From positions 1 through 64,000 of the forward strand of contig JAGCDJ010000025.1 of NCBI GenBank assembly GCA_017651185.1: DNA of 64,000 nt, given 5' to 3'. This document shows positions 54,205 to 61,935 of this stretch, in pieces. The stretch's first letter is position 1. The number at the start of each line of letters is the position of its first letter. Source of the DNA: Bacteroidales bacterium. GTDB lineage: Bacteria > Bacteroidota > Bacteroidia > Bacteroidales > ML635J-15. A program made the translations under genes and the position numbers. A model generated the notes under the pieces. It had not been told where the DNA came from. It saw only the letters and a program-made list of their open reading frames with translations, and ran no database searches.

Positions 54205-55353
54205 ATGATTGACAGAACAATAACACCTAAACTGAAGCATTTTATGAAGTTATATCCCATAGTGCTTCTAACAGGACCGCGACAGTCGGGGAAATCCACT
54301 TTGCTCAAGAATATTTTTCCCGATTACAACTATGTGTCGCTAGAGGATTTGGACGAAAGGAACTACGCAACAACCGACCCACGAGGATTCATAGCTTCAC
54401 ATCCCGACAAAACAATAATTGACGAGGCACAACATGTCCCCTCTCTGTTTTCATACCTACAAACACATATAGACATAGAACAACGCGAAGGAATGTATAT
54501 TCTGTCAGGCTCACAGAACTTCCTGCTAATGGAACAGATATCGCAGTCGCTTGCCGGCAGAGTAGCCATTCTTGAACTGCTTCCGTTTTCTCGCAACGAA
54601 CTAAAAACAAGCAACATACTACCAGCAAATGTATGGCATGAAATCTTCAATGGCGGTTATCCGCGACTATACGACAAACAAATACATCCTACAGAATATT
54701 ATCCTTATTACATAAGAACATACATTGAGCGCGATGTTAGACAACTGAAAAACATATCAGACCTGAGCCTTTTCACAAAATTTATAAAATTATGTGCAGG
54801 TCGCATCGGACAACTATTGAATCTTTCGTCAATTGCTAACGATTGCGGCATTGCTGTATCTACCGCACAAGCATGGCTTAGCATCTTGGAAACCAGCTAT
54901 ATAATATACCTGCTTCGTCCCGACTACAACAATTTTTCAAAGCGGCTGGTCAAATCCCCAAAATTGTATTTCTACGATACAGGACTTGCATGTTCTCTAC
55001 TTGAAATAAAAGAAGCATACCAACTTGAAAACCACTACCTTAACGGCGGTCTATTCGAAAACCATGTTATAAACCAGTTTATGAAAGCCGCATACAACAA
55101 TGGAGAAGAACCTCATTTATCGTTCTGGCGCGACAGCAAAGGCAATGAAATTGACCTAATTGACAGCAAAGAAGCGAAACAATGTGCATACGAAATAAAA
55201 TCGGCAAAAACTTTCTCCACTGATTTTACGCAAGGACTGCATTACTGGGCAAAACTATCTTCCGCAGATTACTCACAATGTAATATTGTATATGCAGGAG
55301 ACAGGACAATACAAATGAACGATTGTAAATTACTGACATTAAACGACATATAA
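54205..55353 (+). CDS. AAA-type ATPase with DUF4143 domain
   Basis: A 382-residue protein. The P-loop is VLLTGPRQSGKSTLLKNIF (about 19-37), Walker B is TIIDEAQHVPSLF (about 71) and a sensor-like SGSQNF lies at about 100. The C-terminal DUF4143 region (about 190-375) contains FWRDSKGNEIDLIDS and CAYEIKSAKTFS, an arrangement reminiscent of a PD-(D/E)xK nuclease fold. Function of this family is unknown; members are often present in many copies per genome. The gene is bracketed by 39-bp perfect direct repeats, the right-hand one overlapping its stop codon. Confidence 0.9.
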   Translation: MIDRTITPKLKHFMKLYPIVLLTGPRQSGKSTLLKNIFPDYNYVSLEDLDERNYATTDPRGFIASHPDKTIIDEAQHVPSLFSYLQTHIDIEQREGMYILSGSQNFLLMEQISQSLAGRVAILELLPFSRNELKTSNILPANVWHEIFNGGYPRLYDKQIHPTEYYPYYIRTYIERDVRQLKNISDLSLFTKFIKLCAGRIGQLLNLSSIANDCGIAVSTAQAWLSILETSYIIYLLRPDYNNFSKRLVKSPKLYFYDTGLACSLLEIKEAYQLENHYLNGGLFENHVINQFMKAAYNNGEEPHLSFWRDSKGNEIDLIDSKEAKQCAYEIKSAKTFSTDFTQGLHYWAKLSSADYSQCNIVYAGDRTIQMNDCKLLTLNDI

Positions 55354-55390
55354 AATATTCGTACAAATTTACGATTGAATCGAAAAATTG
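55352..55390 (+). repeat. 39-bp direct repeat, right copy
   Basis: Identical to 54135-54173. Begins inside the ATPase stop codon. Confidence 0.92.
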
Positions 55391-55423
55391 TACTGCGCCT
55401 TGTCAGCCAACAGCGCCAGCCAT

Positions 55424-55500
55424 TCAAACGCCGAAGGCATATAAACGGCGAAGCCCACTCAAACGGCGAAGCCATTGAAACACAGAAACGGCGAAGCCCA
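55424..55500. repeat. short repeats AAACGGCGAAGCC
   Basis: AAACGGCGAAGCC(CA) occurs at about 55443, 55461 and 55486, and a variant, AAACGCCGAAGGC, at about 55425. Spacing is irregular (about 18-25 bp). They fill the gap before the stop of the regulator gene. Confidence 0.7.
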
Positions 55501-55505
55501 CAGAA

Positions 55506-57173
55506 TTATTTTCGTAAATATTCCGACGGGGTTTTTCCGAAGAACTTCTTGAATGCGCGGGTGAAACTCGACTGGTCGTCGTAACCGCAACGGAGCGCAA
55601 CATCCAAAACGGAAAGCGAAGAATCGGTATCAAGCAAGTTACGAGCTTTCTGCATACGGATGCTGGTGATATATGCCTGCGGAGTTGTGTTCGCCACCGC
55701 TGCCAGACGACGGCGGAACTGCGAAGTACTCATGGCAAGCTTAGAGGCCAACTCGTCAACATTTACGCACGAAGCATCAATCTGGTCATTTATGATGGTC
55801 ATTGCTTTCGACAGGAACTGCTTGTCGCACTCCGAAATATCTTCGGCATCGGGATTCTCGACCCTGATGATGTTTGCAAACTTTTCGTAAAGTTGCTCGT
55901 AATTGTTTTTCAACTCGTTGAAATCTAGCGAAATCTGCTTCAAGCGATTTTGCTGCAACCTTGAACGACGACGCACGCGCACATAAAAGAACACAATCAC
56001 ACCCAACAGCAAGATTGCCACCGCAATTCCTACCGCCAGTATTATATTTCTATTCTTTACCTTCTGGTTTTCGTCAGACAAATGTTCGTTGTCGTACTCG
56101 GCGGTGTAACGGGCAAGGCTCTCAGTAGCACCTTCGTAATAGAGCTTGTTCTTGATGTCGTTGTACTTGTCAAGTTCTATTTTTGCGCTGTCGGGATTTA
56201 TGTCCCACAATGCCTCGTAAAGACCTTTCCTCGCCTGCAGTTCGTTGAGAGGATTGTTCATCTTGTTGCACCAGTCGGCAGCCTCACGGAAATTATCGAC
56301 AGCCTGCCTTTTCTGACCGAGAGCCAACAGCGCAGCACCATTCTGATTCAACGAGATAGCCAGCGACTGAACATTTCCCGTCTTACGGAAATAAGGTATT
56401 ATGGTATCGAAAATCTCCACGGCTTCGGCATTCTTGCCCATACCAGCCAGAACCGTAGCCTTTTGTGCAAGTCTGACATTAAGGTATGGCTCCCTATTCT
56501 GCTGACGCTCAAGCGCTACCGCACGGTCGGCATATTTGAGAGCCTCGTCGAAATGTCCGAGCGAGAACTCAGTTTCCGACAAGGTTCCGCAAGTGCGCGC
56601 AATTCGGGCAGGGTCGCCGGTCTTTTCGGCATACACCAAGGCCTCCTCCATGTAAACCAGTCCCTGTTGCGACTGCTTGGCGGAAACATAGATAGAACCT
56701 ATGATATTGAGCGACGCACTTATGCGGTCGTGGTCACCCGATTCGCGGTCAATCTGGTTGCAAAGTTGTCCGTATTTGATCGCCTCGTCGTAGTTTGCGA
56801 GACGCATATAGCAGATGGCAAGCACGCTCAGGCACTCGCGCTCGTTCTCCTTGTCGCCACAGGCTTGCAGAAGTGGCAAAGCAACCAGGCTGTAATCGGC
56901 ACTCTTGTCGTAACGCCCTGTTGCCAGGTACCATTCGCCAGTCCAAAAACAGACGGTCTTGCGCAAAGTGTCGGCTGGAGCACTGCTATTGAAAACAATG
57001 CCACTATCGGCTATCTGCTTTTCTGCAAAACAGTTCATCAACCTATTGCCAACCGTCGCAGTAGGATTTTTGTCAAACTCCACCAGCAAGGAATCGATCT
57101 CGTCAGCCTTAACGAAATGAATGTCAAGCACAATGCACAATAACGTCGCTGCTAACAATTTCAAGTTTCTCAT
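55506..57173 (-). CDS. TPR / transmembrane / AraC-type transcriptional regulator
   Basis: A 555-residue membrane-bound regulator. The signal/anchor is MRNLKLLAATLLCIVLDIHF; the start at 57173 was chosen over an earlier ATG. Residues about 40-360 are TPR repeats (for example AICYMRLANYDEAIKYGQLC, ETEFSLGHFDEALKYADRAV, NQNGAALLALGQKRQAVDNF), followed by one membrane span (ILAVGIAVAILLLGVIVFFY, about 375-395). The C-terminal AraC DNA-binding domain (about 450-555) has VNVDELASKLAMSTSQFRRR and VLDVALRCGYDDQSSFTRAF. Periplasmic TPRs and cytoplasmic AraC heads occur in Bacteroidota. It is divergent from a secreted protease gene, its likely target. Confidence 0.92.
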   Translation of the reverse strand: MRNLKLLAATLLCIVLDIHFVKADEIDSLLVEFDKNPTATVGNRLMNCFAEKQIADSGIVFNSSAPADTLRKTVCFWTGEWYLATGRYDKSADYSLVALPLLQACGDKENERECLSVLAICYMRLANYDEAIKYGQLCNQIDRESGDHDRISASLNIIGSIYVSAKQSQQGLVYMEEALVYAEKTGDPARIARTCGTLSETEFSLGHFDEALKYADRAVALERQQNREPYLNVRLAQKATVLAGMGKNAEAVEIFDTIIPYFRKTGNVQSLAISLNQNGAALLALGQKRQAVDNFREAADWCNKMNNPLNELQARKGLYEALWDINPDSAKIELDKYNDIKNKLYYEGATESLARYTAEYDNEHLSDENQKVKNRNIILAVGIAVAILLLGVIVFFYVRVRRRSRLQQNRLKQISLDFNELKNNYEQLYEKFANIIRVENPDAEDISECDKQFLSKAMTIINDQIDASCVNVDELASKLAMSTSQFRRRLAAVANTTPQAYITSIRMQKARNLLDTDSSLSVLDVALRCGYDDQSSFTRAFKKFFGKTPSEYLRK

Positions 57174-57228
57174 TTCCAAAATTCCCATCATCCTTATTTC
57201 TGAAAAAAGTTAAGTTAATAGTAGACTA

Positions 57229-57236
57229 CAAAGTTA
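57229..57236 (-). promoter_or_regulatory. -7 box (TAACTTTG) of the TPR/AraC gene
   Basis: On the minus strand, TAACTTTG matches TAnnTTTG, 56 bp before the start at 57173. Confidence 0.5.
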
Positions 57237-57389
57237 CGCCCGCGTGCACGAACCACATTTGACATTTTCTTACAAAAATTATGCAGAATCTTACAAAGCA
57301 AAGCGGCAGTCATATTATACAACATTTTACATTTGACAAATATAGAAATAAATTTCTGGAACGAAAATCGATGAACTAGAATTTTTTCG

Positions 57390-57397
57390 TACATTTG
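57390..57397 (+). promoter_or_regulatory. -7 box (TACATTTG) of the C10 protease gene
   Basis: TACATTTG matches TAnnTTTG. With a transcription start near 57404, the ATG at 57424 gets a short leader, while 57406 would be almost leaderless. Confidence 0.6.
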
Positions 57398-57423
57398 CAA
57401 CTCACATGAAAATTATAACGATA

Positions 57424-59538
57424 ATGAAAAAATTTTTCTTGCTTGCAACATTTGCATCGTTAATCATTAATCTAACATTCGCACAAAATGTAAGTTTAAT
57501 CGAATGCAGACATATTGCCCAAAACATAATTACCGAACGATTTTCAATCCTTGGCGTTTCGTCTGACAATTACAAGATTGCAAATTCATACACCGAAACA
57601 TACGATGGTACAGAAGTTTTCCATGTCTTCAATCTTGACCCAACAGGATTTGTAATTGTCGCTGCTGACAGATCGGTAGAACCTTTGCTTGCGTTTTCAC
57701 ACGAAAGCACCTGCAATTCAACCGACAGGCATCCAGGCGTAGACGCTGTTCTAAAGTCTTATGCCGAACAAATTTCATACGCCATAAAGAACGGACAGAC
57801 AGCATCTTCGCACGCCATTTCCGAATGGGAACACTATTCGGCAACAGATTTCCAGTCCCGAGAAGTATCAACAGTTGCGCCCTTATTGATAACCAAGTGG
57901 AACCAAGGCAAATACTTCAACAGTTTATGTCCCGAAGATACTAGAGGCACTGACGGTCATGTGGTAGTTGGATGCGTAGCAACTGCTATTGCACAGATAT
58001 TCAACTATTTCAGATACCCAACACAAGGTACTGGCAGTTACGGATACGACCATCCAGACTACGGTCATTTGGAAGTAAATTTTGCCGAACAGCACTACGA
58101 CTACGATTTTATGCCCGCAAAACCAACCGATTACAACGACAACCTCGCCAGACTTCTGTATAACATTGGTGTTTCTGTCGACATGAACTATGGTCCCAAC
58201 GGCAGCGGAATGAACAACCACAAGGGGGCATACACAATGCGCAACTATTTCGGATACAGTGATGATGCAAAGTACATTTTCAAGGACAGTCTACCGACAG
58301 TAATCCCTGACAACATCGAGAATGACACCGTAATTCCCGACAGCATCTGGAACGGCATACTTGTCAACCATCTCGACCGCAAGATCCCACTCTACTATGC
58401 TGGCTGGGGCGACTATGTATACAATAGCGGACATGCCTTCGTATTCGACGGGTACAGCGATTCTACCCACTACCACATCAATTGGGGATGGGGCGGTTCA
58501 TACGATGGATACTTCATAATCAGTAACCTTTCGCCAAGCGGTTCAAATTTCCGTCTTGCACATGAGGTGATAGTCAATGCCATACCAAAATATGAAACCC
58601 AAAGTTGCGAAGGACTGAAGGAAATCAACTTCTACGAAGGCATTATTGAAGATGGAAGCGGTCCGCTGAGGGACTATGCAGCAGAAAGCAACTGCTCGTG
58701 GCTGATAACCCAGCACGATTCGGTAAGCGGCTACACGCTGACAATCCCAAGATTCGACATCGACGCCACCGACAACATAATAATATATGCCGGCGACAAC
58801 GAGGATGCTCCAATTGTAGCCAGCATTTTTGGAGAAGATACACCTGAAGAAAGCTATACGGTAAACTCCACATCGATGCTAATCAAGTTCATTTCCGACG
58901 AAACCGCATCTGGCGACGGATGGATGATTTCGTTTGAACCTATAAAACCTACATATTGCGAATTCTCCACTACGCTTGCCGAACTACGCGACACCATCAC
59001 TGACGGTAGCGGCAGATGGAATTATCACGACAATAGCAATTGCAGATGGAGATTAACCACAGAAACAACATCTAACTTTACATTTGAGTTTCTAGAAATG
59101 GACACCGAATACGAAAAGGATTTTGTAAAAATATTACGCAACGGCAGACAATACGCAACCTTTTCGGGCGACACTATCCCCCAACCAATAAGTTTTGATG
59201 GTGAAAGTGCCACAATCGTTTTTTCAAGCAATGCATCAGGAAGAGCAGGAGGATTTAAAATTGTATATTCGGTAGGCGAAGCAAGCATTGACAACTTTGA
59301 GAACAACAACTTGTCCGTTTATCCAAATCCTGCAAACGACGAAATAAACATCGAAGGTGAAAATATTACAGATGTCTCAATATACGACATAACTGGCAGG
59401 TGCATATACGCGAACGAATGGACGGCAAACAACAAATGCACCATTAGTACCACTAATTTCGCAGAAGGAACATATCTTGCAAGGATAATCGACATCAACG
59501 GGAACTGTACGACAAGGAAATTCATCGTTGAACGATAA
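57424..59538 (+). CDS. C10-family (streptopain-like) cysteine protease with T9SS sorting domain
   Basis: A 704-residue secreted protease (start at 57424 because of the promoter position). It has a signal peptide (FFLLATFASLIINLTFAQ), a pro-region, then the C10 catalytic domain: the Cys in HVVVGCVATAIAQIFNYFRY (residue 184) and the His in SGHAFVFDGYSDSTHYHINW (residue 337), with Trp/Gly-rich GWGGSYDGYF following. Two CUB-like beta domains cover about 400-500 and about 515-615 (YAGDNEDAPIVASIFG). The last 75 residues are a type A T9SS domain (LSVYPNPANDEINI ... KFIVER). C10 enzymes include SpeB of Streptococcus and interpain of Prevotella. Divergent from the TPR/AraC regulator gene. Confidence 0.93.
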   Translation: MKKFFLLATFASLIINLTFAQNVSLIECRHIAQNIITERFSILGVSSDNYKIANSYTETYDGTEVFHVFNLDPTGFVIVAADRSVEPLLAFSHESTCNSTDRHPGVDAVLKSYAEQISYAIKNGQTASSHAISEWEHYSATDFQSREVSTVAPLLITKWNQGKYFNSLCPEDTRGTDGHVVVGCVATAIAQIFNYFRYPTQGTGSYGYDHPDYGHLEVNFAEQHYDYDFMPAKPTDYNDNLARLLYNIGVSVDMNYGPNGSGMNNHKGAYTMRNYFGYSDDAKYIFKDSLPTVIPDNIENDTVIPDSIWNGILVNHLDRKIPLYYAGWGDYVYNSGHAFVFDGYSDSTHYHINWGWGGSYDGYFIISNLSPSGSNFRLAHEVIVNAIPKYETQSCEGLKEINFYEGIIEDGSGPLRDYAAESNCSWLITQHDSVSGYTLTIPRFDIDATDNIIIYAGDNEDAPIVASIFGEDTPEESYTVNSTSMLIKFISDETASGDGWMISFEPIKPTYCEFSTTLAELRDTITDGSGRWNYHDNSNCRWRLTTETTSNFTFEFLEMDTEYEKDFVKILRNGRQYATFSGDTIPQPISFDGESATIVFSSNASGRAGGFKIVYSVGEASIDNFENNNLSVYPNPANDEINIEGENITDVSIYDITGRCIYANEWTANNKCTISTTNFAEGTYLARIIDINGNCTTRKFIVER

Positions 59539-59558
59539 AAGAAACCGACTTTCGTCGG
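59537..59558 (-). terminator. terminator after tRNA-Ala
   Basis: On the minus strand, CCGAC-GAAA-GTCGG (59545-59558) is followed by TTTCTTTT. It overlaps the stop codon of the plus-strand protease and lies just after the tRNA 3' end. Confidence 0.75.
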
Positions 59559-59564
59559 CTCCAG

Positions 59565-59637
59565 TGGAGAATATCGGACTCGAACCGACCACCTTCAGAT
59601 TGCGAACCTGACGCTCTACCAGATGAGCTAATTCCCC
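59565..59637 (-). tRNA. tRNA-Ala (anticodon CGC), no encoded CCA
   Basis: A full 73-nt cloverleaf: acceptor GGGGAAT/ATTCTCC with G3-U70 (the alanine identity pair), D-arm GCTC/GAGC, anticodon stem TCAGG/TCTGA with loop TTCGCAA (anticodon CGC), variable loop AGGTG, T-arm GTCGG/CCGAT with loop TTCGAGT, discriminator A73. CCA is not encoded (CTGG follows). It lies 52 bp downstream of thiL on the same strand and may be co-transcribed with it. Confidence 0.92.
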
Positions 59638-59689
59638 TATTGCGAATGCAAATGTAAAACTTATTTACGAGTTGACGATTTCAGATTTT

Positions 59690-60730
59690 TTAGAAAGACG
59701 TCCATCCCTGTGCCTTAAGGTCGATTTCTGCTCCATTACGAGGCACAAACTTCTTGCCTTCAGAAGCATCACAGATATAACCGATAAGTGAAACATCGCT
59801 TATTTCCTCAACCAATTCCTTCTTGTCCATAGGCACGGTAAACAGAAGTTCGTAGTCCTCGCCACCATTCATGGCGGCAAGACTTGGAACCATGTGGAAC
59901 CTATTAGCCACACTTTCGGTCTGCTCGTGTATAGGAATATGCTCCTCGTAAACCCTGCATCCTACGCCCGACTGCTTGCAAATGTGCATCAGCTCCGACG
60001 ACAATCCATCGGAAATGTCCATCATCGAGTTCGGTACAATACCACGCTTTGCTAGCTCGCGTACAATGTCGCGTCGTGGTTCGGGTTTCAACTGCCTTTC
60101 GATTACATATTCGTAACCCTCTAGTTCGGGTTGCATTTCCTTGTCTTCCATATAAATCTTGGCCTCGCGCTCAAGGACTTTCAATCCAATGTACGCACCA
60201 CCGAGGTCACCACTTACACATATAAGGTCGTTCTTCTTTGCTCCGCTACGGTAGGCAATGTCTTCCTTCATTGCCTGTCCTATTGCAGTAATGTTAATGA
60301 ACAAACCCGACATCGAACTTGTAGTGTCGCCGCCAATGAGCTCCACATCGAAACGGTCGCAAGCAAGTTTTATGCCCTCGTACAACTGTTCCATTGCCGT
60401 AACCGAGAATTTCCGACTGACAGCTACCGAAACCGTTATATATTTAGGAGTGCCGTTCATTGCATATATGTCGCTCAGATTTACTGCTACCGCCTTGTAA
60501 CCCAAATGCTTCAACGGAGTATAAACAAGGTTGAAATGCACACCCTCGACAAGCAGGTCGGTGGTTACAAGATTGCAAATGTCGCCACACTCGAATACTG
60601 CGCAATCATCGCCTATTCCCTTTATAAGATTCTTATCGATTACTGTAAAATCCTTTGTCAAGTGGTCGATAAGACCAAATTCACCAAGTTCTGAAATTTC
60701 AACGGGTTTCCTGTTTTCTTTCTTGTCCAT
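59690..60730 (-). CDS. thiL: thiamine-monophosphate kinase
   Basis: A 346-residue enzyme that phosphorylates thiamine monophosphate to thiamine diphosphate, the active cofactor. The metal/nucleotide-binding motifs are LIKGIGDDCAVFECGD (about 39), VELIGGDTTSSMSGLFINI (about 135) and MMDISDGLSSELMHI (about 235), with AMNGGEDYELLFTVP near the C-terminus. This order is diagnostic of ThiL within the PurM-like superfamily. Own promoter box (TATCTTTG on the minus strand at 60752-60759). Confidence 0.93.
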   Translation of the reverse strand: MDKKENRKPVEISELGEFGLIDHLTKDFTVIDKNLIKGIGDDCAVFECGDICNLVTTDLLVEGVHFNLVYTPLKHLGYKAVAVNLSDIYAMNGTPKYITVSVAVSRKFSVTAMEQLYEGIKLACDRFDVELIGGDTTSSMSGLFINITAIGQAMKEDIAYRSGAKKNDLICVSGDLGGAYIGLKVLEREAKIYMEDKEMQPELEGYEYVIERQLKPEPRRDIVRELAKRGIVPNSMMDISDGLSSELMHICKQSGVGCRVYEEHIPIHEQTESVANRFHMVPSLAAMNGGEDYELLFTVPMDKKELVEEISDVSLIGYICDASEGKKFVPRNGAEIDLKAQGWTSF

Positions 60731-60751
60731 TTTTTCGCTTTAAAAACTGCG

Positions 60752-60759
60752 CAAAGATA
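60752..60759 (-). promoter_or_regulatory. -7 box (TATCTTTG) of thiL
   Basis: On the minus strand, TATCTTTG matches TAnnTTTG, 22 bp before the start at 60730. Confidence 0.6.
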
Positions 60760-60828
60760 ATCTATTTTTGAAAACGGCAGAATAAGGACAAATGAGCACA
60801 AACTAAAAAACCGAAAAAATAAACCAAT

Positions 60829-60836
60829 TAATTTTG
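60829..60836 (+). promoter_or_regulatory. possible -7 box (TAATTTTG) of fbp
   Basis: TAATTTTG matches TAnnTTTG, about 74 bp before the ATG at 60910. A weaker match, TAACTTCG, lies at about 60848. Confidence 0.4.
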
Positions 60837-60909
60837 TTGGCATTTAAAATAAATGCTTAACTTCGTGCTTTAAATTTTACGCAAAAAACAAAACAATAAA
60901 AAAATTATT

Positions 60910-61932
60910 ATGGCAGTAAACAGATTCATAACCCTCGACGAGGTTATAATTCAGAGACAATCGGCTTTCCCATACGCAAAAGGCGAATTATCAAGACTTT
61001 TAAGTAACATCGGTCTTGCTGCAAAAATCGTTAACAACAGCATCAACCGTGCAGGACTTGAAACCAATATCCTCGGTGCAACCGACAATATCAACGTGCA
61101 GGGCGAAACCCAGCAGAAACTTGATGTGTTTGCTGAAGAAATGTTCACAAAGGCACTTCAAGCATCGGGAATCATTGCAGGTATAGCATCGGAGGAAGAA
61201 GACGACATCATCATCTTCGACGACGACCTTTCAATCAACGGCAACTATGTCATCTGCATCGACCCGCTCGACGGCAGTTCGAACATTGATGTTAATGTTT
61301 CGGTTGGTACTATTTTCTCCATTTACCACCGCATTTCACCACAAGGAACAAAGGTTGTAAAGGAAGACTTCCTACAGCCAGGAAACAAGCAGGTAGCAGC
61401 AGGATATGTAATCTATGGTTCTTCGACAATGCTTGTTTATACCACTGGTCTTGGAACAACAGGTTTTACCTACGAACCGTCAATCGGTGAGTTCTGCATG
61501 TCGAACCCGCTTATGGTAACACCTGAAAGTGGTAAGATTTACTCTATTAACGAGGGCAACTACTTGAAATTCCCGGAAGGAATTAAGAGATATATCAAGT
61601 ACGTACAAGAAATCGACAAGTCGACTAGCCGTCCATACACCTCGCGCTACATCGGTTCTCTCGTTGCCGACTTCCACAGAAACCTGCTCAAGGGAGGCGT
61701 TTACATTTATCCGCGTACCGCATCATCGCCAAACGGAAAAATCCGTCTGCTCTACGAATGCAACCCGATTGCTTTCTTGGCAGAACAGGCAGGTGGCAAG
61801 GCAACCGATGGATACGGCCATAGGATTCTCGATATTGTTCCGAAGGAAATCCACCAGAGAACTCCATTTGTGGTAGGTTCAAAGGAAATGGTTGAGAAGG
61901 TAGAGGAATTTATGTCTGAATTTGGTGATTAA
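60910..61932 (+). CDS. fbp: class I fructose-1,6-bisphosphatase
   Basis: A 340-residue gluconeogenic enzyme that removes the 1-phosphate of fructose-1,6-bisphosphate. The metal-binding loop and catalytic acid are in [13 protein letters not shown] (about 94-106) and [20 protein letters not shown] (about 117-136). Substrate-binding motifs [17 protein letters not shown] (about 248) and [20 protein letters not shown] (about 278) are present. All hallmark residues are intact. It is 3 bp from the following secreted protein gene, so the two are probably co-transcribed. Confidence 0.95.
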   Translation: MAVNRFITLDEVIIQRQSAFPYAKGELSRLLSNIGLAAKIVNNSINRAGLETNILGATDNINVQGETQQKLDVFAEEMFTKALQASGIIAGIASEEEDDIIIFDDDLSINGNYVICIDPLDGSSNIDVNVSVGTIFSIYHRISPQGTKVVKEDFLQPGNKQVAAGYVIYGSSTMLVYTTGLGTTGFTYEPSIGEFCMSNPLMVTPESGKIYSINEGNYLKFPEGIKRYIKYVQEIDKSTSRPYTSRYIGSLVADFHRNLLKGGVYIYPRTASSPNGKIRLLYECNPIAFLAEQAGGKATDGYGHRILDIVPKEIHQRTPFVVGSKEMVEKVEEFMSEFGD

Positions 61933-61935
61933 ACT

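Noticed and set aside
54205..55353. The repeat-flanked ATPase as an IS transposase or a toxin-antitoxin unit
   Set aside because: Its motifs are those of a P-loop ATPase with DUF4143; there is no transposase motif, no inverted terminal repeat and no adjacent small partner gene.
56082..57143. A 353-codon plus-strand frame opposite the TPR region of the regulator
   Set aside because: Shadow of the TPR/AraC gene; no signal, motif or promoter of its own.
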